Shown here in pieces: positions 31,545 through 43,369 of a stretch of DNA of 64,000 nt. The stretch is from Heterobilharzia americana (lineage: Eukaryota; Platyhelminthes; Trematoda; Strigeidida; Schistosomatidae). The notes under the pieces are model-generated. The model worked only from the letters and a program-made list of their open reading frames with translations. It did no database searches and had not been told where the DNA came from. The stretch covers positions 65,899,747 through 65,963,746 of the forward strand of contig OX104129.1 of NCBI GenBank assembly GCA_944470555.2. The letters are read 5' to 3'. Within the stretch, counting starts at the first letter, position 1, and each line of letters begins with the position of its first letter. Both the position numbers and the translations under genes were made by a program.

Positions 31545-32700
31545 TATTGCTGACGATAGACTGATTTCACTGTCGTTATCACAAAAGGATTTCTCCCCTT
31601 TCTGAAGACTGGGACAATCAATGACTGAAACTAGCCATAAAGGACCGTATCTGATATTTAATAAACTAGCTGACATTTCAGTTGGATATAAATGATAATC
31701 CTTGACAGTCACCCCTTAGTACCTCAGGTACTAAGCCATCCGGTACTGCTATCCTTCATCGCATCAGAATACATAAGGCCTTCTCGACTTTCAGAAGAGC
31801 AGAAAGATCTACCTTAATGTTCCATTCCAGATTCCGATGGATGGCAAGCAATAGAGAAGTAGGTGAAGGTAAACTGAACTGTTCTTTGAAGTGTTCCACC
31901 TACCATTCTAGTCATCCCCCTGCCAGTGAATTACAGACTAGTCCTTCTCCACCATAGTCTCTCAAACCATTGAGCTTTTCACTTCAGTTTCTTTGATAAG
32001 TTTAAATAACTGCCTTCCACTACTTATTGTAGCTGTCTTTTCTATATCTTCAGCTTAAGCTACCCACTACTACTTCCAGGCATTACGCAATTGTAGCGGG
32101 TGACCACTATTATCTGTTCGTTTAGGGATTCCAAAAGTATCACCTAAGTACCTTTCTGCCTGACTTAGCCTACTTACTTGTGGATTGAAATCAACTGCAA
32201 CAACTACCATGTGTGAACATTTGGTTTTCGGTAGGCTAGATAGTTTTTGTTAGAATCCATACTTCACTTCATCCGACTTGCAGTTTATGGGTGCGTAAAC
32301 AGAGATTACAAAGAGAAAACGAAGAGTTTCACTGCTCTTTTTAGTCATCACTATATAGTTCAGTGGAACAGCTCATAGATGACTGTTAACTGGGATCCAG
32401 TCGAGTAGCGCACTTTCTGATTGAGTACTAAGTGCTATACGTACTCCTGTAAGACAGCAAAAGCTAGTCATCAAATCTTCAAAAACTCGAGGGAAAATTT
32501 TCGCAGATTCGCCTTATTGACCGAGTGAGGTTTAGTGAATAACAGCACTTGGGTCTTGTAGGCCTGTCTCGCAAATGCAACATACATTCATGTTCCAAGA
32601 CGCCAGAATTTCGATTGACGAAGTTTTCCGTCTGATTTGACGGGGGATTTGGACATTAAAAGCTCCAATGTTTAGTCTGAAGTGCAGTTTCAGGAAACCA
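31545..32700 (-). mobile_element. RTE-A fragment with endonuclease and RT start
   Basis: Minus-strand remnants read VFSL..YAPINCKSDEVK-like and VVAVDFNPQVSRLS-like, the endonuclease/exonuclease/phosphatase fold segment with the DFN motif. Further left come the linker and the RT entry (GDTFGIPKR-like and the HRGIS region at 31560-31620). Many stops; the 3' half is missing. Confidence 0.65.
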
Positions 32701-33039
32701 GGGATGTTGTTCCGTGAACTTGAATCGTTATCAAAACCTCCAGAACTGGAAGAAACTGATGATGAAGTAGGAATATTAATCTAGAGATCTGAAGAAAGAT
32801 CAGAAGGTAAAGATGTTGAAAGTCTATGACGATCTAAAGGAAGTTGAGTGCTGACAGACTTATGAAGGCAGCTGACACTTCCAGGGGGGCACACCATGGA
32901 AGATGACTATTTGAAGTACCTGGAAAAGTATTAGGTTGGTAGTGGTGCTACAGTACCACAGAGTCCAAAGGCGATCTGCTACAGGCTGGTCACAAATAGC
33001 CTTTTTGGAAGCTTGAGACTTAACTCAGATTGATTTTCA

Positions 33040-33310
33040 CCCAACTAGAAAACTTATATCACCAGTGCCAAAAGACCACAGGTTAATGGAGTGTTCTATT
33101 TCTGCGCCAACCTTTTCTAACCCACCCCGTTTTCATACAGAGAGCTGCATCAACATGGCACTGATGATTATCCACATGAGACACCTTACTGCTGTCACTT
33201 CCCATCCAGCCAGCAGTACAACCCCCGTCACAGCGTAAAACTTTACACCATAACGGTAATTGCTGTTTATCTTACCTTTATCAAACAGACCTTCCTGGCA
33301 TGATGAAACT
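33040..33310 (-). repeat. Unclassified repeat E, minus copy
   Basis: Reverse complement shares AAGGTAAGAT, CTGGATGGGA AGTGACAGCAG, AAGGTGTCTCA and GAACACTCC with 36000-36290. No protein homology recognised. Confidence 0.65.
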
Positions 33311-33489
33311 CAAGGGAGCGATTGTTCACTAGCATAGTTTGTTTCCTCTTTTACACGGTCTTCAAAACATGAGTCTTATTCCATTACGAAGACATCCAGA
33401 TTTCAGTTACACTGCATAATTGTGAAGCCATGGAGACAAATGCACTGTTGTTTTATGTCACTTTTCTGAATCCGCTCATTTTTTTAGGT

Positions 33490-34030
33490 TTATGGTTTTT
33501 CTTGGTAAGAAGAATGTTTAGAAGTAGCATGCTGTTTTCTTATTCTTCTTCAAAAATAAGTTGGATGGCAGGATGAAAGTCACTGAAGACTTCCAGTTTA
33601 TAAACCTCCATATCACATGCAATGAACATATCATCAATGCGATAGCAATAGTACTCAGGCATAAATAATTTATTCCGTAACGAACTACTCTCTAGCCTTG
33701 CCAAGAAAATATCGCCTAGCATAGAACCAAGAGCAGAACTGACAGAAACCCCCATTTACTTTTCGAGAAAATTATTCGTTAAATGTAAAGTCAGTATTCA
33801 TAGTACATCTTATTAATAACTCCATTATTCCCAGTATGCTTCCCGCTTATCTATAGATACGATGGTTGGTCATACATACAATCAACAGTTTTATAAGCAG
33901 AACCTAAGTGATGGTATGATACATAAAGACAAAACCCTCATTATCCGCCCGCTTTGTCTAAAACCATGAAAACACACTCCAAGTTCGACTATTTCATGGA
34001 GCTAATGTTCTAGCTGTACAAGCCATCTTT
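33490..34030 (-). mobile_element. Penelope-like retroelement RT fragment
   Basis: Minus-strand piece with GVSVSSALGSMLGDIFLARL and YCYRIDDMFIACDMEVYKLE, corresponding to the GSPL..LA..F...LE and RYVDD motifs, with RIDD replacing YVDD. Then DFHPAIQLIFEEE. Broken on both sides. Confidence 0.75.
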
Positions 34031-34799
34031 ATGTTAAAATCTATTGAGTTTGACATGTTAAGAATTTATTGTAGGTGTATAGTCTCGACTTGTAGACCTT
34101 TCGTAGGCTGCATAGCCTAGGCTTATGAGCTCTAGGTTTCACTGCTTCAAACGTAGATACCAGAATGAAGTTCCAAGTCTTAATTGACTTAGGACTTTGC
34201 ACGGACTGGTGCTCAGTAGCTTTGTACAAATCTTGGTAACGGAATTTCTAGAATTTGGTTCTATCAACAAGAAATGGACTTATTATTTCGATATACTCAC
34301 ACCTACTAACAATAACCGCACCTGACCGATTATCAGGGTCAGAAAATTACTAGACTTCTGTCAAACTTTAGTTGATTTATTTTCATCAGTTATTTTCGAT
34401 ATGTTTAATATTACTTCGGTGATAACGAAAATAAGTGAGAGTATTTGTGAACCGCTCTATCTGCCATTTAGAAGAAAACGTTAAATGTTGATTCCCGATA
34501 AAAATGCTTTCAAACTGTACATTTAACTTTCGATATTTGATCACAAAATTTATTGTTTTTCTGACTCAATTTGTTCGTCACTTAGCATACACCTTGGGTT
34601 CACTCTGCAACTTTTCAGTTAAAAAAACGTTAGGAGCAATCGAATATATCAAATTCTTCTTAATAAAACAAATATGTTTACCGGAAATCTCCGAAGTTCA
34701 CCCGAAGTTCCCAGAACTTATGAAGTGCATCCAAAGTTTTTCCAGGGTTAGGCCCAAATTCTCCAACGTGAGCCCGAAATGCCCAAGCTAATAATCATG

Positions 34800-35905
34800 A
34801 GAAAATTATTATTATTATTATTAGAACAAAAACGGTACAACATGGTCACCAGATGAACAATACTAAATAATAAAACATTATGAAGACAAAGAAGAGAGTA
34901 TGAACAAAAATGATCTAGTAATTGAGTAGTCTTGAAGATACATCACAGTACATCTAATGTATTTTTTAATTTCCAAAAAAACTCCAAAATGATCAGCAAT
35001 GGTTTTGATTGTGCTACATATCTGTAATTTTCTCAGGCCACCAAGTTTCATGATCTCTTGGACCCCATCCAGAGAACTGTGGAGTACCTTGAGATGCCTA
35101 CTCAACACAGCTATCTTTCATCTGATACCACCACTTCGTATACTGGCCACCTTTCCACTTCTTCCAACCAATTCCACGGCAAACGAACAATAGGTGGTAT
35201 AGAAACCTCTAGGATGATACGTGTAACATTTTTCCAAGCTATCGAATTCAGTTTCTAGATGACGACATTCAACGAATAACGATCTTCATCAAACCCAACC
35301 ACAAGCCATCTCATTTCAGAATTACTTACATGGTGCTTCCCCCACATAGGAACAACTCTGGGCAGAAAACATGTCAAAAACGCCTAGTTGTCGAAGTCAA
35401 ACTAAAACTTAAGTGCACTAAGCTACCATGTGCATATTCATGAAGTAGACAATGAACCATATCTATTGTATGAGTTAATGATCCTACATGGCTGCTCAAA
35501 CCTCAGTAGGTGGAGTGGGATTCGAACCCTTGACTTACTGATTGGTGTCAACTAACTGAACCAATAAGCTACAGCGCGCATAGTCATCGGACATAATCAG
35601 CCCGGGAAGCCCAGGTTCCACAGGTGTAGATCAAAACTATCTGAACGAACGCCTTGTATACCAAACCTTCTACAACAAAATTAACAACATGATGACGACA
35701 GAGATTGTCGGATGCCACTCTGGTTGTCAATATATGGTTGGAAAGCTCACCAGTCTCACACCGACAGCACACATAACTATTCAGGTACAGAAACTTGCCA
35801 AAAACTTCTAACGATTCACCGCGAAGGACGAGTTAAAGCACAGGCTCCTGTCAGTCTTGTAGAAGTCTGTTGCACATCATTGGTAAAAGGTACATACCAA
35901 ACTTA
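34800..35905 (-). mobile_element. Non-LTR element family D, second copy
   Basis: 35772-35584 minus reads TRVASDNLCRHHVVNFVVEG and AFVQIVLIYTCGTWASRADY, parallel to the family D piece at 3597. The tail (TTA)n and GAACAAAAACGGTACAACAT resembles the tail at 3010-3050. A type 3 SINE lies inside at 35425-35585. Confidence 0.65.
35425..35585 (-). mobile_element. tRNA-derived SINE (type 3)
   Basis: GTGCATATTCATGAAGTAGA, CTCAGTAGGTGGAGTGGGAT TCGAACCC and CCAATAAGCTACAGC. On the minus strand GGGTTCGAATCC is a canonical B-box. Confidence 0.7.
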
Positions 35906-35999
35906 CGAACAACCATAGCTGGCATTTTGACTTGAGAGTTCAGATTGTATACAATGAATCAACGAACTAAACTAGTAGAGAAATTGCTCTCTTGACGTT

Positions 36000-36300
36000 C
36001 TGCGATGCCAGAAAGGTTTGTTGAATAAAGGTAAGATGAGTTATTATCATTGTGATGCAAATTGCAAAGCTGTGATGGCGGTCCCAGGGAGAAGTCGTAA
36101 TGCTGCCTGGATGGGATGTGACAGCAGCAAGGTGTTTCACTCTGATGACCAGCAGTACCACGCTGATGCCACCCTCTCTGAAGGAACGGGGAGGGTTAGA
36201 AAAGATTGGCCCCGAAACAGAACACTCCGTTAACCTGTGGTCTCCCAGTGCGGCAGTATGTTTTTTCTTATGCGGTGTTTGAACAACCAAATCTCAAAGC
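36000..36300 (+). repeat. Unclassified repeat E, plus copy
   Basis: CAGAAAGGTTTGTTGAATAA AGGTAAGATG, CTGGATGGGATGTGACAGCA, GAACACTCCGTTAACCTGTG. Inverted relative to 33040-33310, with about 2.7 kb between. Confidence 0.65.
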
Positions 36301-36479
36301 AATATCCTAAAAAGGCCATGCATGACAAGTTTCTTGTGGTCCTATAGGCTATGAGGTCACATAAACATATTTCTTCTTCTCTTTCAGGCACCCTGCGGAA
36401 AAACCTCAAAGATAAGGGAAACTGGGAAGTATCAACCATCTGCATGCTTCCAGTACTATCCAAATCCAATCAAATACAA

Positions 36480-37550
36480 CCAATCCTTCTTACTTGTGTT
36501 CCCTCCCTTCCCTTCACTACCTGGTGGTGATACAGAGCCTCTTACAGCTCCATCAACTCACCATACGACCATTGCTAGTGATGTAAGCTTGTGAAATACC
36601 ATTCCTAGTCTTTTAAAATCCCACTGTCCATTTCACACTGGGGCTTTTAACCTCGGAAACTTATGTCGAATTGGACAATGTGTCTCTTCCCAGAACTCTG
36701 AAATCTCAAGCTATGGATATAAGCTGTACCTGAAACACGCAAAAATAACCCGTGTGGTTATTCACTCGATCTCATCTGGTCGATGAAGTGAATCTGCAAA
36801 ACTGATTTAACGAGTGTCCAGAGGTTGAATGATTGGTTCTTGTTCATACAGTAGTCTAGGTACATAATTGGGTTGTAGAGCAGAAAGCGCTCTCCTCGAT
36901 CGGAAACCAGTCAACAGTCTGCTGTCCAACTGAATAGATCACCCAAGAACCCATCGACTACATTTCGGATGATACAAAGGATGAATTCTATCAAAAGCTA
37001 CCGATCTCGCTACAAAAAGCAAATTTCTCAGATACAGTCATAATAACTTTAATGCTCAAGTATGAAAGCTGAGTCCACGAGGCATCTTGGGGGTACCTAC
37101 GGTATCCCATACCTGCCGCTTGCTTGAACTTAGGGTAACCAATGAAATTTTCCACCAGATATATTATGTCAAATTCCTCTTCTCTCTCTCTCTCTTAAAT
37201 GTCCAAAACTAGTTTTTTGAAGTAATAAAAAAATGTCATATTAGACGGAAATGAACTTTCAAATGCACAAAAGTACACGCCTGAGCTACAAATATTCTCC
37301 ACTATTACATAATATTTCTATTCTTCGGATACTTATCTCGAAAGGTATATTCTTCCACTGGCTAAATGAACCACCGCCACTAAATACTAGACACTAATCC
37401 AGTAAACACCGGCCGCTTCACATTTTTACGTTTTTGTGAACATCATCTAGACACCATAATCACTTTGTTAGAGAATGTTATTTTAGGGGCAAATTTGTTA
37501 ATTGATTACATGCTGAGAATTCCATAATGCACTAAGTATATTGTTTGGAA
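36480..37550. other. No recognisable gene
   Basis: Contains a short (TC)n run at 37180-37195 and a trace of repeat F at 37260-37310. Otherwise nothing seen. Confidence 0.5.
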
Positions 37551-37553
37551 TAA

Positions 37554-37627
37554 AGCCATTATTATTGTTGTTAGTACTACTACCACTATTATTATTGTTA
37601 CTGTTATTATTATTATTATTATTATTG
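37554..37627. repeat. Impure (TTA)n tract
   Basis: TTATTATTG/TTAGTACTACTA and further TTA units. Confidence 0.9.
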
Positions 37628-38079
37628 AAAACGAACCAATAAATGTTATTGTCTATCGCAACTCCGTTCTGACAATCACTTGTTTCTGTCCATCACTTCA
37701 GACATAAGGACAGTCATCGTCTCACATGACGCCTATCGACACCAAACCATTGATGGAAAAAACAGATCATATTGCCATCAGCCACTAACGGAGGGTGATC
37801 GCTCTTTCTAGAGTACCTGTTTGGACTCAGAGTATGCCTTATTACAAGTACGTGTATGTCTGCAGCTTATCGGTTGCAGGAAACAGGCGGTAGTGAAGCC
37901 TGTGCGTGCTCAATTGGGAGATGAGAACGTCGACTGTGTATGTAGCGAGGAGATCACTCGGCATCTTTATCTAAGCGTGATGTCAACTCTCATCCTGATA
38001 AGGCCTCGCATAATAAACAGTCTGCTGCAGAAACAGTAGCATAAATAGTTGGTAGCCTACATCCAAGGTTATCAAAAGT

Positions 38080-40215
38080 CGGTGAATTTCTACAATCTTG
38101 TCCGAACTCTATCGCGAAACGACTCATTTCAGCTGGCTGTGACTACGATAATGATTGGAAGCAGCTTAAAATTAAACAAAGTCTTCTGAATGATCCCGAG
38201 CAGTGTGGGTGGCAAAAGTAAAAGAAATGGAGAAGGTATGAGCATTAAATAATAATCAGCAATTACTTAGCTGCATTAAGAATAGTGGCAAGAAAACAAT
38301 GACCAACACCAAAAAGGATGGAACCCTGATAACCTCTCAGAATAGGCTGTTAGAACGTTGGGTGGAACACTTTAAAAAACAGTTCAACTGACCCACAGCA
38401 ACGCTTCAGCTGCCCAGTATCCAGCTCCAAGCTGAATGTGACATGAATGCTGGTCCTTCAACTCCCCTTCAAGTTGTGAAGGCTGTTTCTCGAAATGAAT
38501 CGAAGGGCACTCTTTGTGCACATTCATGCAGCAGGCAATGAGCTACATTTATTGTTTTAGGGCTAATGATGCTACCTGGTTGTCCAAACCTCGGTAGGTG
38601 AAATGGTATTCAAACCCGTGGCCCACTGGTTGAAAGTCAGCTCCCTAAACTAATGAGCCACAGCTTATTTATGACCTGAAACTATGCAAAGCAGCAGCAG
38701 GAGTCGACAGTTTGTCACCAAAAGCGTCTAAGGACGAAGATAGGAAATTATTGAGTGGAGTAACAGAGGTGCTAAGTGATGTATGAAAATCAGAGGTACT
38801 TCCACCTCACTGATCATTCCAGTTCATGAAAACGGAGAGAAGTCTTCTTATGACAACTACAGATAGATAAGCTTGACTGACTTCATGTCTAAGATTCTTG
38901 AGTCGATAGTTAACCGATGCCTAACTGGAGCTCCAGGACAGAAAACTCAAAAACCAAGCCAGCCTGAAGACCTGGGCGAGAGTTCACTGACCACATCTTC
39001 ACCCTTCGACAGGTTTAACAACGCAAGGAAACTTACAGATGGTCTAAACTCCCTATATTTCTACACCTGAAGGCGACATTCGACTCTTTCGATCGTGAGT
39101 TGCTGTGCTGCCTAACTGGAGTTTGAGAAAACCAGGCAGATTTCAGACCTGAATGAGGACGCATCGACCATACTTTCGCCCTCTAACAGGTTGTAGAACA
39201 TAGGCATATCCACTGGCGGTTGACGCTTGACATATTTCCTGACCTGAAGGCAGCATTTGACTCAGTCGACTATGAAGTATTGTGGCAGTGTTTGATTTGC
39301 AGACGAGTACCAAGCGATTATATAACGCTAACTAAACCTCTCTACTCAAACTCACGCAGTCGTATCAGGGCTTATGGAGAGTTGTCTTCAGAATTAACGA
39401 CAACTAGTGGTGTTCGCCAGGGATGTCAACTCACCGTTCCCATTTAACTTCAACACAGACGTACTAAAGAAAACAACCTCAGGTACGTCCGACTCTCTAT
39501 AGGTCATCTGGCTGACCTGGAATATGCAGACAATATTGTCCTGCTACGTGAAGACACTGACGCAATGCAAGGTTATCTGAGCGTGTTGAGCAGAAGTCTG
39601 AAAATGTTTGACATGGGTTTCGCAGCTGTCAAATGTAAGCTGATACTCCAGTACTGGTCTGTTGCAAGTACTCCTAGTTTAATGACAGAGTGAAGTGGTG
39701 GAATGCATCAAGCACTTCACCTACCTCGAAAGTTGCGTCGGCTTAAACGGGTTGGTTGCTGATGAAAACTCAGTTTGGATTCAGAAGGCCCATTTGGCAT
39801 TCGTCAACGTGCGTCATCTGCGACCAAAACTGGCCAGATGTCCCATTACCTATCAAACGATGAATATACTCCACTGCAGTCCATTATATCCAGTTACACG
39901 GCTGAGACATGGTCGTTAAAAGTACATGTGAAGAGATTACTAAGTCTCAATCACAAATATATTCGTAGCATTGATAGCGTTTGGTGGAATCATAGTGTGA
40001 GCAATGTTGAGGTCAGGCGAAGGGTACCAGGGAAGACAGGCAAGTCGATTGATGAGGTTGTGAACCTTCATCAACTGAGATCGCTTAGATATAAATTTCA
40101 CATGTCAAGCAGCTTCTAACTAGATGCGTCATGATAGAGAATGTTGGGTTAGGTTCGAAGAGAGTTCAGGGTGGCCAGATTAAGATGTCGCCACAGTCCA
40201 TGAAGTCCCTCATTC
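38080..40215 (+). mobile_element. RTE-A copy with internal duplication and a nested SINE
   Basis: Plus strand: pre-RT linker (KDGTLITSQNRLLERWVEHF-like at 38310-38380), SINE insertion 38510-38672, RT entry at 38860, palm at 39220-39450 (IFPDLKAAFDSVDYEVLWQC, TTSGVRQGC), catalytic box at 39515 degraded to EYADNIVLL, C-terminal piece 39775-40119. A stretch around 38920-39010 is repeated in altered form at 39105-39215. Dead. Confidence 0.85.
38510..38672 (-). mobile_element. tRNA-derived SINE (type 3) nested inside an RTE-A element
   Basis: GTGCACATTCATGCAGCAGG, CCTCGGTAGGTGAAATGG, then CTAAACTAATGAGCCACAGC. RTE-A coding remnants run on both sides, so this SINE landed in the RTE-A copy. Confidence 0.72.
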
Positions 40216-40409
40216 TTCCAATCAATGATTAAACAAGATCAGCAGCTATCAGCACATTTAACTGTTAATGTAGTCAGCAGTTAACTCCTGTAAATAAGTT
40301 GGCAAACCAGTAGACAAGTTATCCATAGACTGTTGATTCAAAAATCAAACCTCTAACTGGGTTCACTTTCCGTTTCAGACATGACTATTCTCACTCAGCA
40401 GGTAACTGT

Positions 40410-41640
40410 CAATTTTTAGTTGGCTGACATTAGGTTGGAAGGAAGTTCAGGGTGGCCAGATCAAGATGTGGCACCAGTCGATAAAGCTGTTGACCGTTGG
40501 TCTGAGCCTTGTAGGAAGATGCAGACTACCGGGCTGGGGTCCCAAGACGAGACGGATCAGTCGTTGACAACTCTTCGTGACATGGTTGAAAATCGACCAC
40601 AATGGTACGGATGTATCCACTCTTCCATACCTAAAGCTTGAATATTCGCACTAACTGTTATCTCCTAATTAGTTGTCCACTTACACTACTTTGTCTACTT
40701 TGATATCACTTCTTTTGTATCCACCTGCTATCATTGTACTACTGTGAAGTGGGGCAACTCGAACCGATGCACCTGTGTGCGAGGTTCCACGTTGATCTTG
40801 TTAGTCAGTCAGTAATTCTGACTATGAGGAGACTATCAAGCAAGTATATAACGCCAATTAAAGCTCTCTATTCGAATTCACTTAGCTGCGTAAACCCTGA
40901 TGGAGTTTTTATCTGAAGTGACGATAGTTCGCAGCGTTCTCTGTGAGAATGACTGCTATCACCGCTCGATTAAATATCTGTTAATGGACATAATCTTTCG
41001 TAAGTTTGACTTCACAGTGATTGACCTACTTCCTGTAGGGCATTTTGTTGACCTAGAGTAAGCAAATTCGTATCTGTGAATGAAGATGATAACTCTTGAA
41101 TCCGTGGCGGTTGAATATTCGGTGTGTTGACATTCTTTTGTGAGGCTTGTTGATTTTATCCGCACTAACTGCATAAAGAAACAAAGCCACAGTTAATAAG
41201 GTCATTGAGCCTAACGGTGAAACACCGATAACCAGATGTCTAGGGTAACAGAGTAACAAACAGTTTCAACCAATGTTTTTCACTGTCTGGATTGATGTCG
41301 GCACTCATTATGTCGTTACCTTCGAAGTTACATGGGAATCCTTATGTGGTGGAGTCAGTTATGCCATAATTTTTGGACCGGATCAAAATCCTAATCATAG
41401 AAATATCGATCTAGGCATATAACTGCAGTGGCCCAGATGTACGCATACACTATCTTAATGATCACGCTGAATTTCAGCATTATCTCATTTCTCCGTGCTT
41501 TCTTTTGAAGACTTCTTACCACTTTTGACTGCAGTCTTTATCTATCTTCCATCTAAGTGGATTCTCGCCTGGTGTGCTGATAAAGTATAATGGCTTGAAC
41601 AGTTACGCAGTAATCCAGAGTTCCACTTTGATGTTTGTCT
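40410..41640 (+). mobile_element. Two further RTE-A 3' pieces in tandem
   Basis: 40410-40790 holds the C-terminal end and 3' UTR (GGCCAGATCAAGATGTGGCA, GAAGTGGGGCAACTCGAACC). 40795-41640 restarts within RT (SSKYITPIKALYSNSLS), keeps a trace of LEYADD at 41045, and ends with GTTACGCAGTAATCCAGAG. Same orientation as 38080-40215, so the three form a head-to-tail cluster. Confidence 0.7.
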
Positions 41641-41644
41641 ACTT

Positions 41645-43350
41645 GAAACAGCACTAGAAGACTTGCAGTAAGCAGATGCATTTCGAAGTAGTTTTCAGAG
41701 TAACTGTCTAAGACTTTCAAATTGAATGGAAGATCATAAGAGTTTCGGAAATGTCAACGAAATGCCGACCTTTTTTCAATTGACTGGTGTGTTGGCTACT
41801 ATAACAGACAACTTTATTGACTATTCTCCACAAAACCAACTCTATGAAAAGTAGTATTAATTCATTGCTATATCTTTTAGATCATTGTCGAGTAGAAGTA
41901 TATTTATTCAACTTCATTATTAGTACGACAGACTGACTAATTAGATTTGAAGCATCTTATTGACCACTTCCTTAATTTTATAGTAAATCTTATGAACAAA
42001 ATGTATTTTCAGTCTATGGTTGGTTATATTGAGGACAAATAAACTTGCTGTTCTTCAATTATTTATCTTAATCTCAACAGTGCGCAGTTAGGACAGCTAG
42101 CATGATGACGTACTTGACTACCATACAATATCAGTGTAATCTCAGTTCATACCAAATGAAACGAATAACAGAATATAATTTGTAGAAGTCGGATGAGATA
42201 GTTAGTATTGTGTCATAACTCAGGTGAGTTAACCAAAATATGACACGAGTCCTAAACTAATAAAGATTTTTCTGATATTTCTAAGACTGTATTTTCTAAT
42301 CATGCTGACATAATCGCTTTTTTACTAACGGCTGTAGTCACCTTAAAACTTACTTTCAACGTTGGTTGTGAATAGCTGAGAAAACATCCCAACAATCAAA
42401 TTATGTCTTACCACCGATATACATCATAAGACTCTCCGATCCCTATCAGCTCAACTTAAAATGGTGCCACGAACACTATTAATGCTCCTGTTTATACCTT
42501 ACTACACCACAGAATTCTCCATACGGGAAGTGACTTCGATGAAGACAAGCAGCGAATACCACTACCAACAATGAGTTATCAGGCGCAACCATAGGTTTGA
42601 CACAAATAATTGTGATGAAGCTGATACATGATACAAATTATATCAACCATGATATTGCAGTCTGCATAGAAACTGGATCACTGATCATCTCCTTGATAAT
42701 GTCTTCAGTCATCTGTATACAACTGAAGCAGGCGTGAACGGTTACCACGGTGACAAAAAACCGTACTAAATGAAGAAAAATTGGAAGTAAGATGTTTTAG
42801 ATAGTCATTACGTGATTTAAATTTATCAAGGAGACTAAGCGTTACGACAATACACAACTATATGCGAAATTCGCCTATGTATCTGGAGAGGGAAATTATC
42901 ATACAATGTCCTGCATTAAAAACAATAAACAACAAGAAGAGTACGGCAACAAATAAAACAAACAGAAACCAACGAACTTAAATGTTGAGGTAGCGCACGA
43001 GCTAATTAAGCCGGGTCCAACTCCCAATGCCAGTCTCATACTTACACTGAACAAGATTGAAACACAAAAACTAGTGATATTCTTTCCGATGTTTATCTCT
43101 TTAAGAACTTTGTCTTTCCATCAAAGCCTTCATCAAGCATCTACCAGCACTTGTACAAAATGCTTGGTTAATCCATTCATCCTTTGGAGTGAAGCAAAAG
43201 ATTCATCTGCCACTTCCTTACATTTTTATGGTTTATATGGTAATCAGAACCGACAGTGGTGAAGCATTATATCAAAATTGTTCTATGCAACAAAATCGGA
43301 AAGTCAGATACCTCTTTTCCTTCAATATGACTTCAGTAGTCCTGATAATA
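41645..43350. other. No recognisable feature
   Basis: Lies between the RTE-A cluster and the RTE-B element. Short frames only, none conserved. Confidence 0.5.
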
Positions 43351-43369
43351 GCGATTATTTATTGTATTA

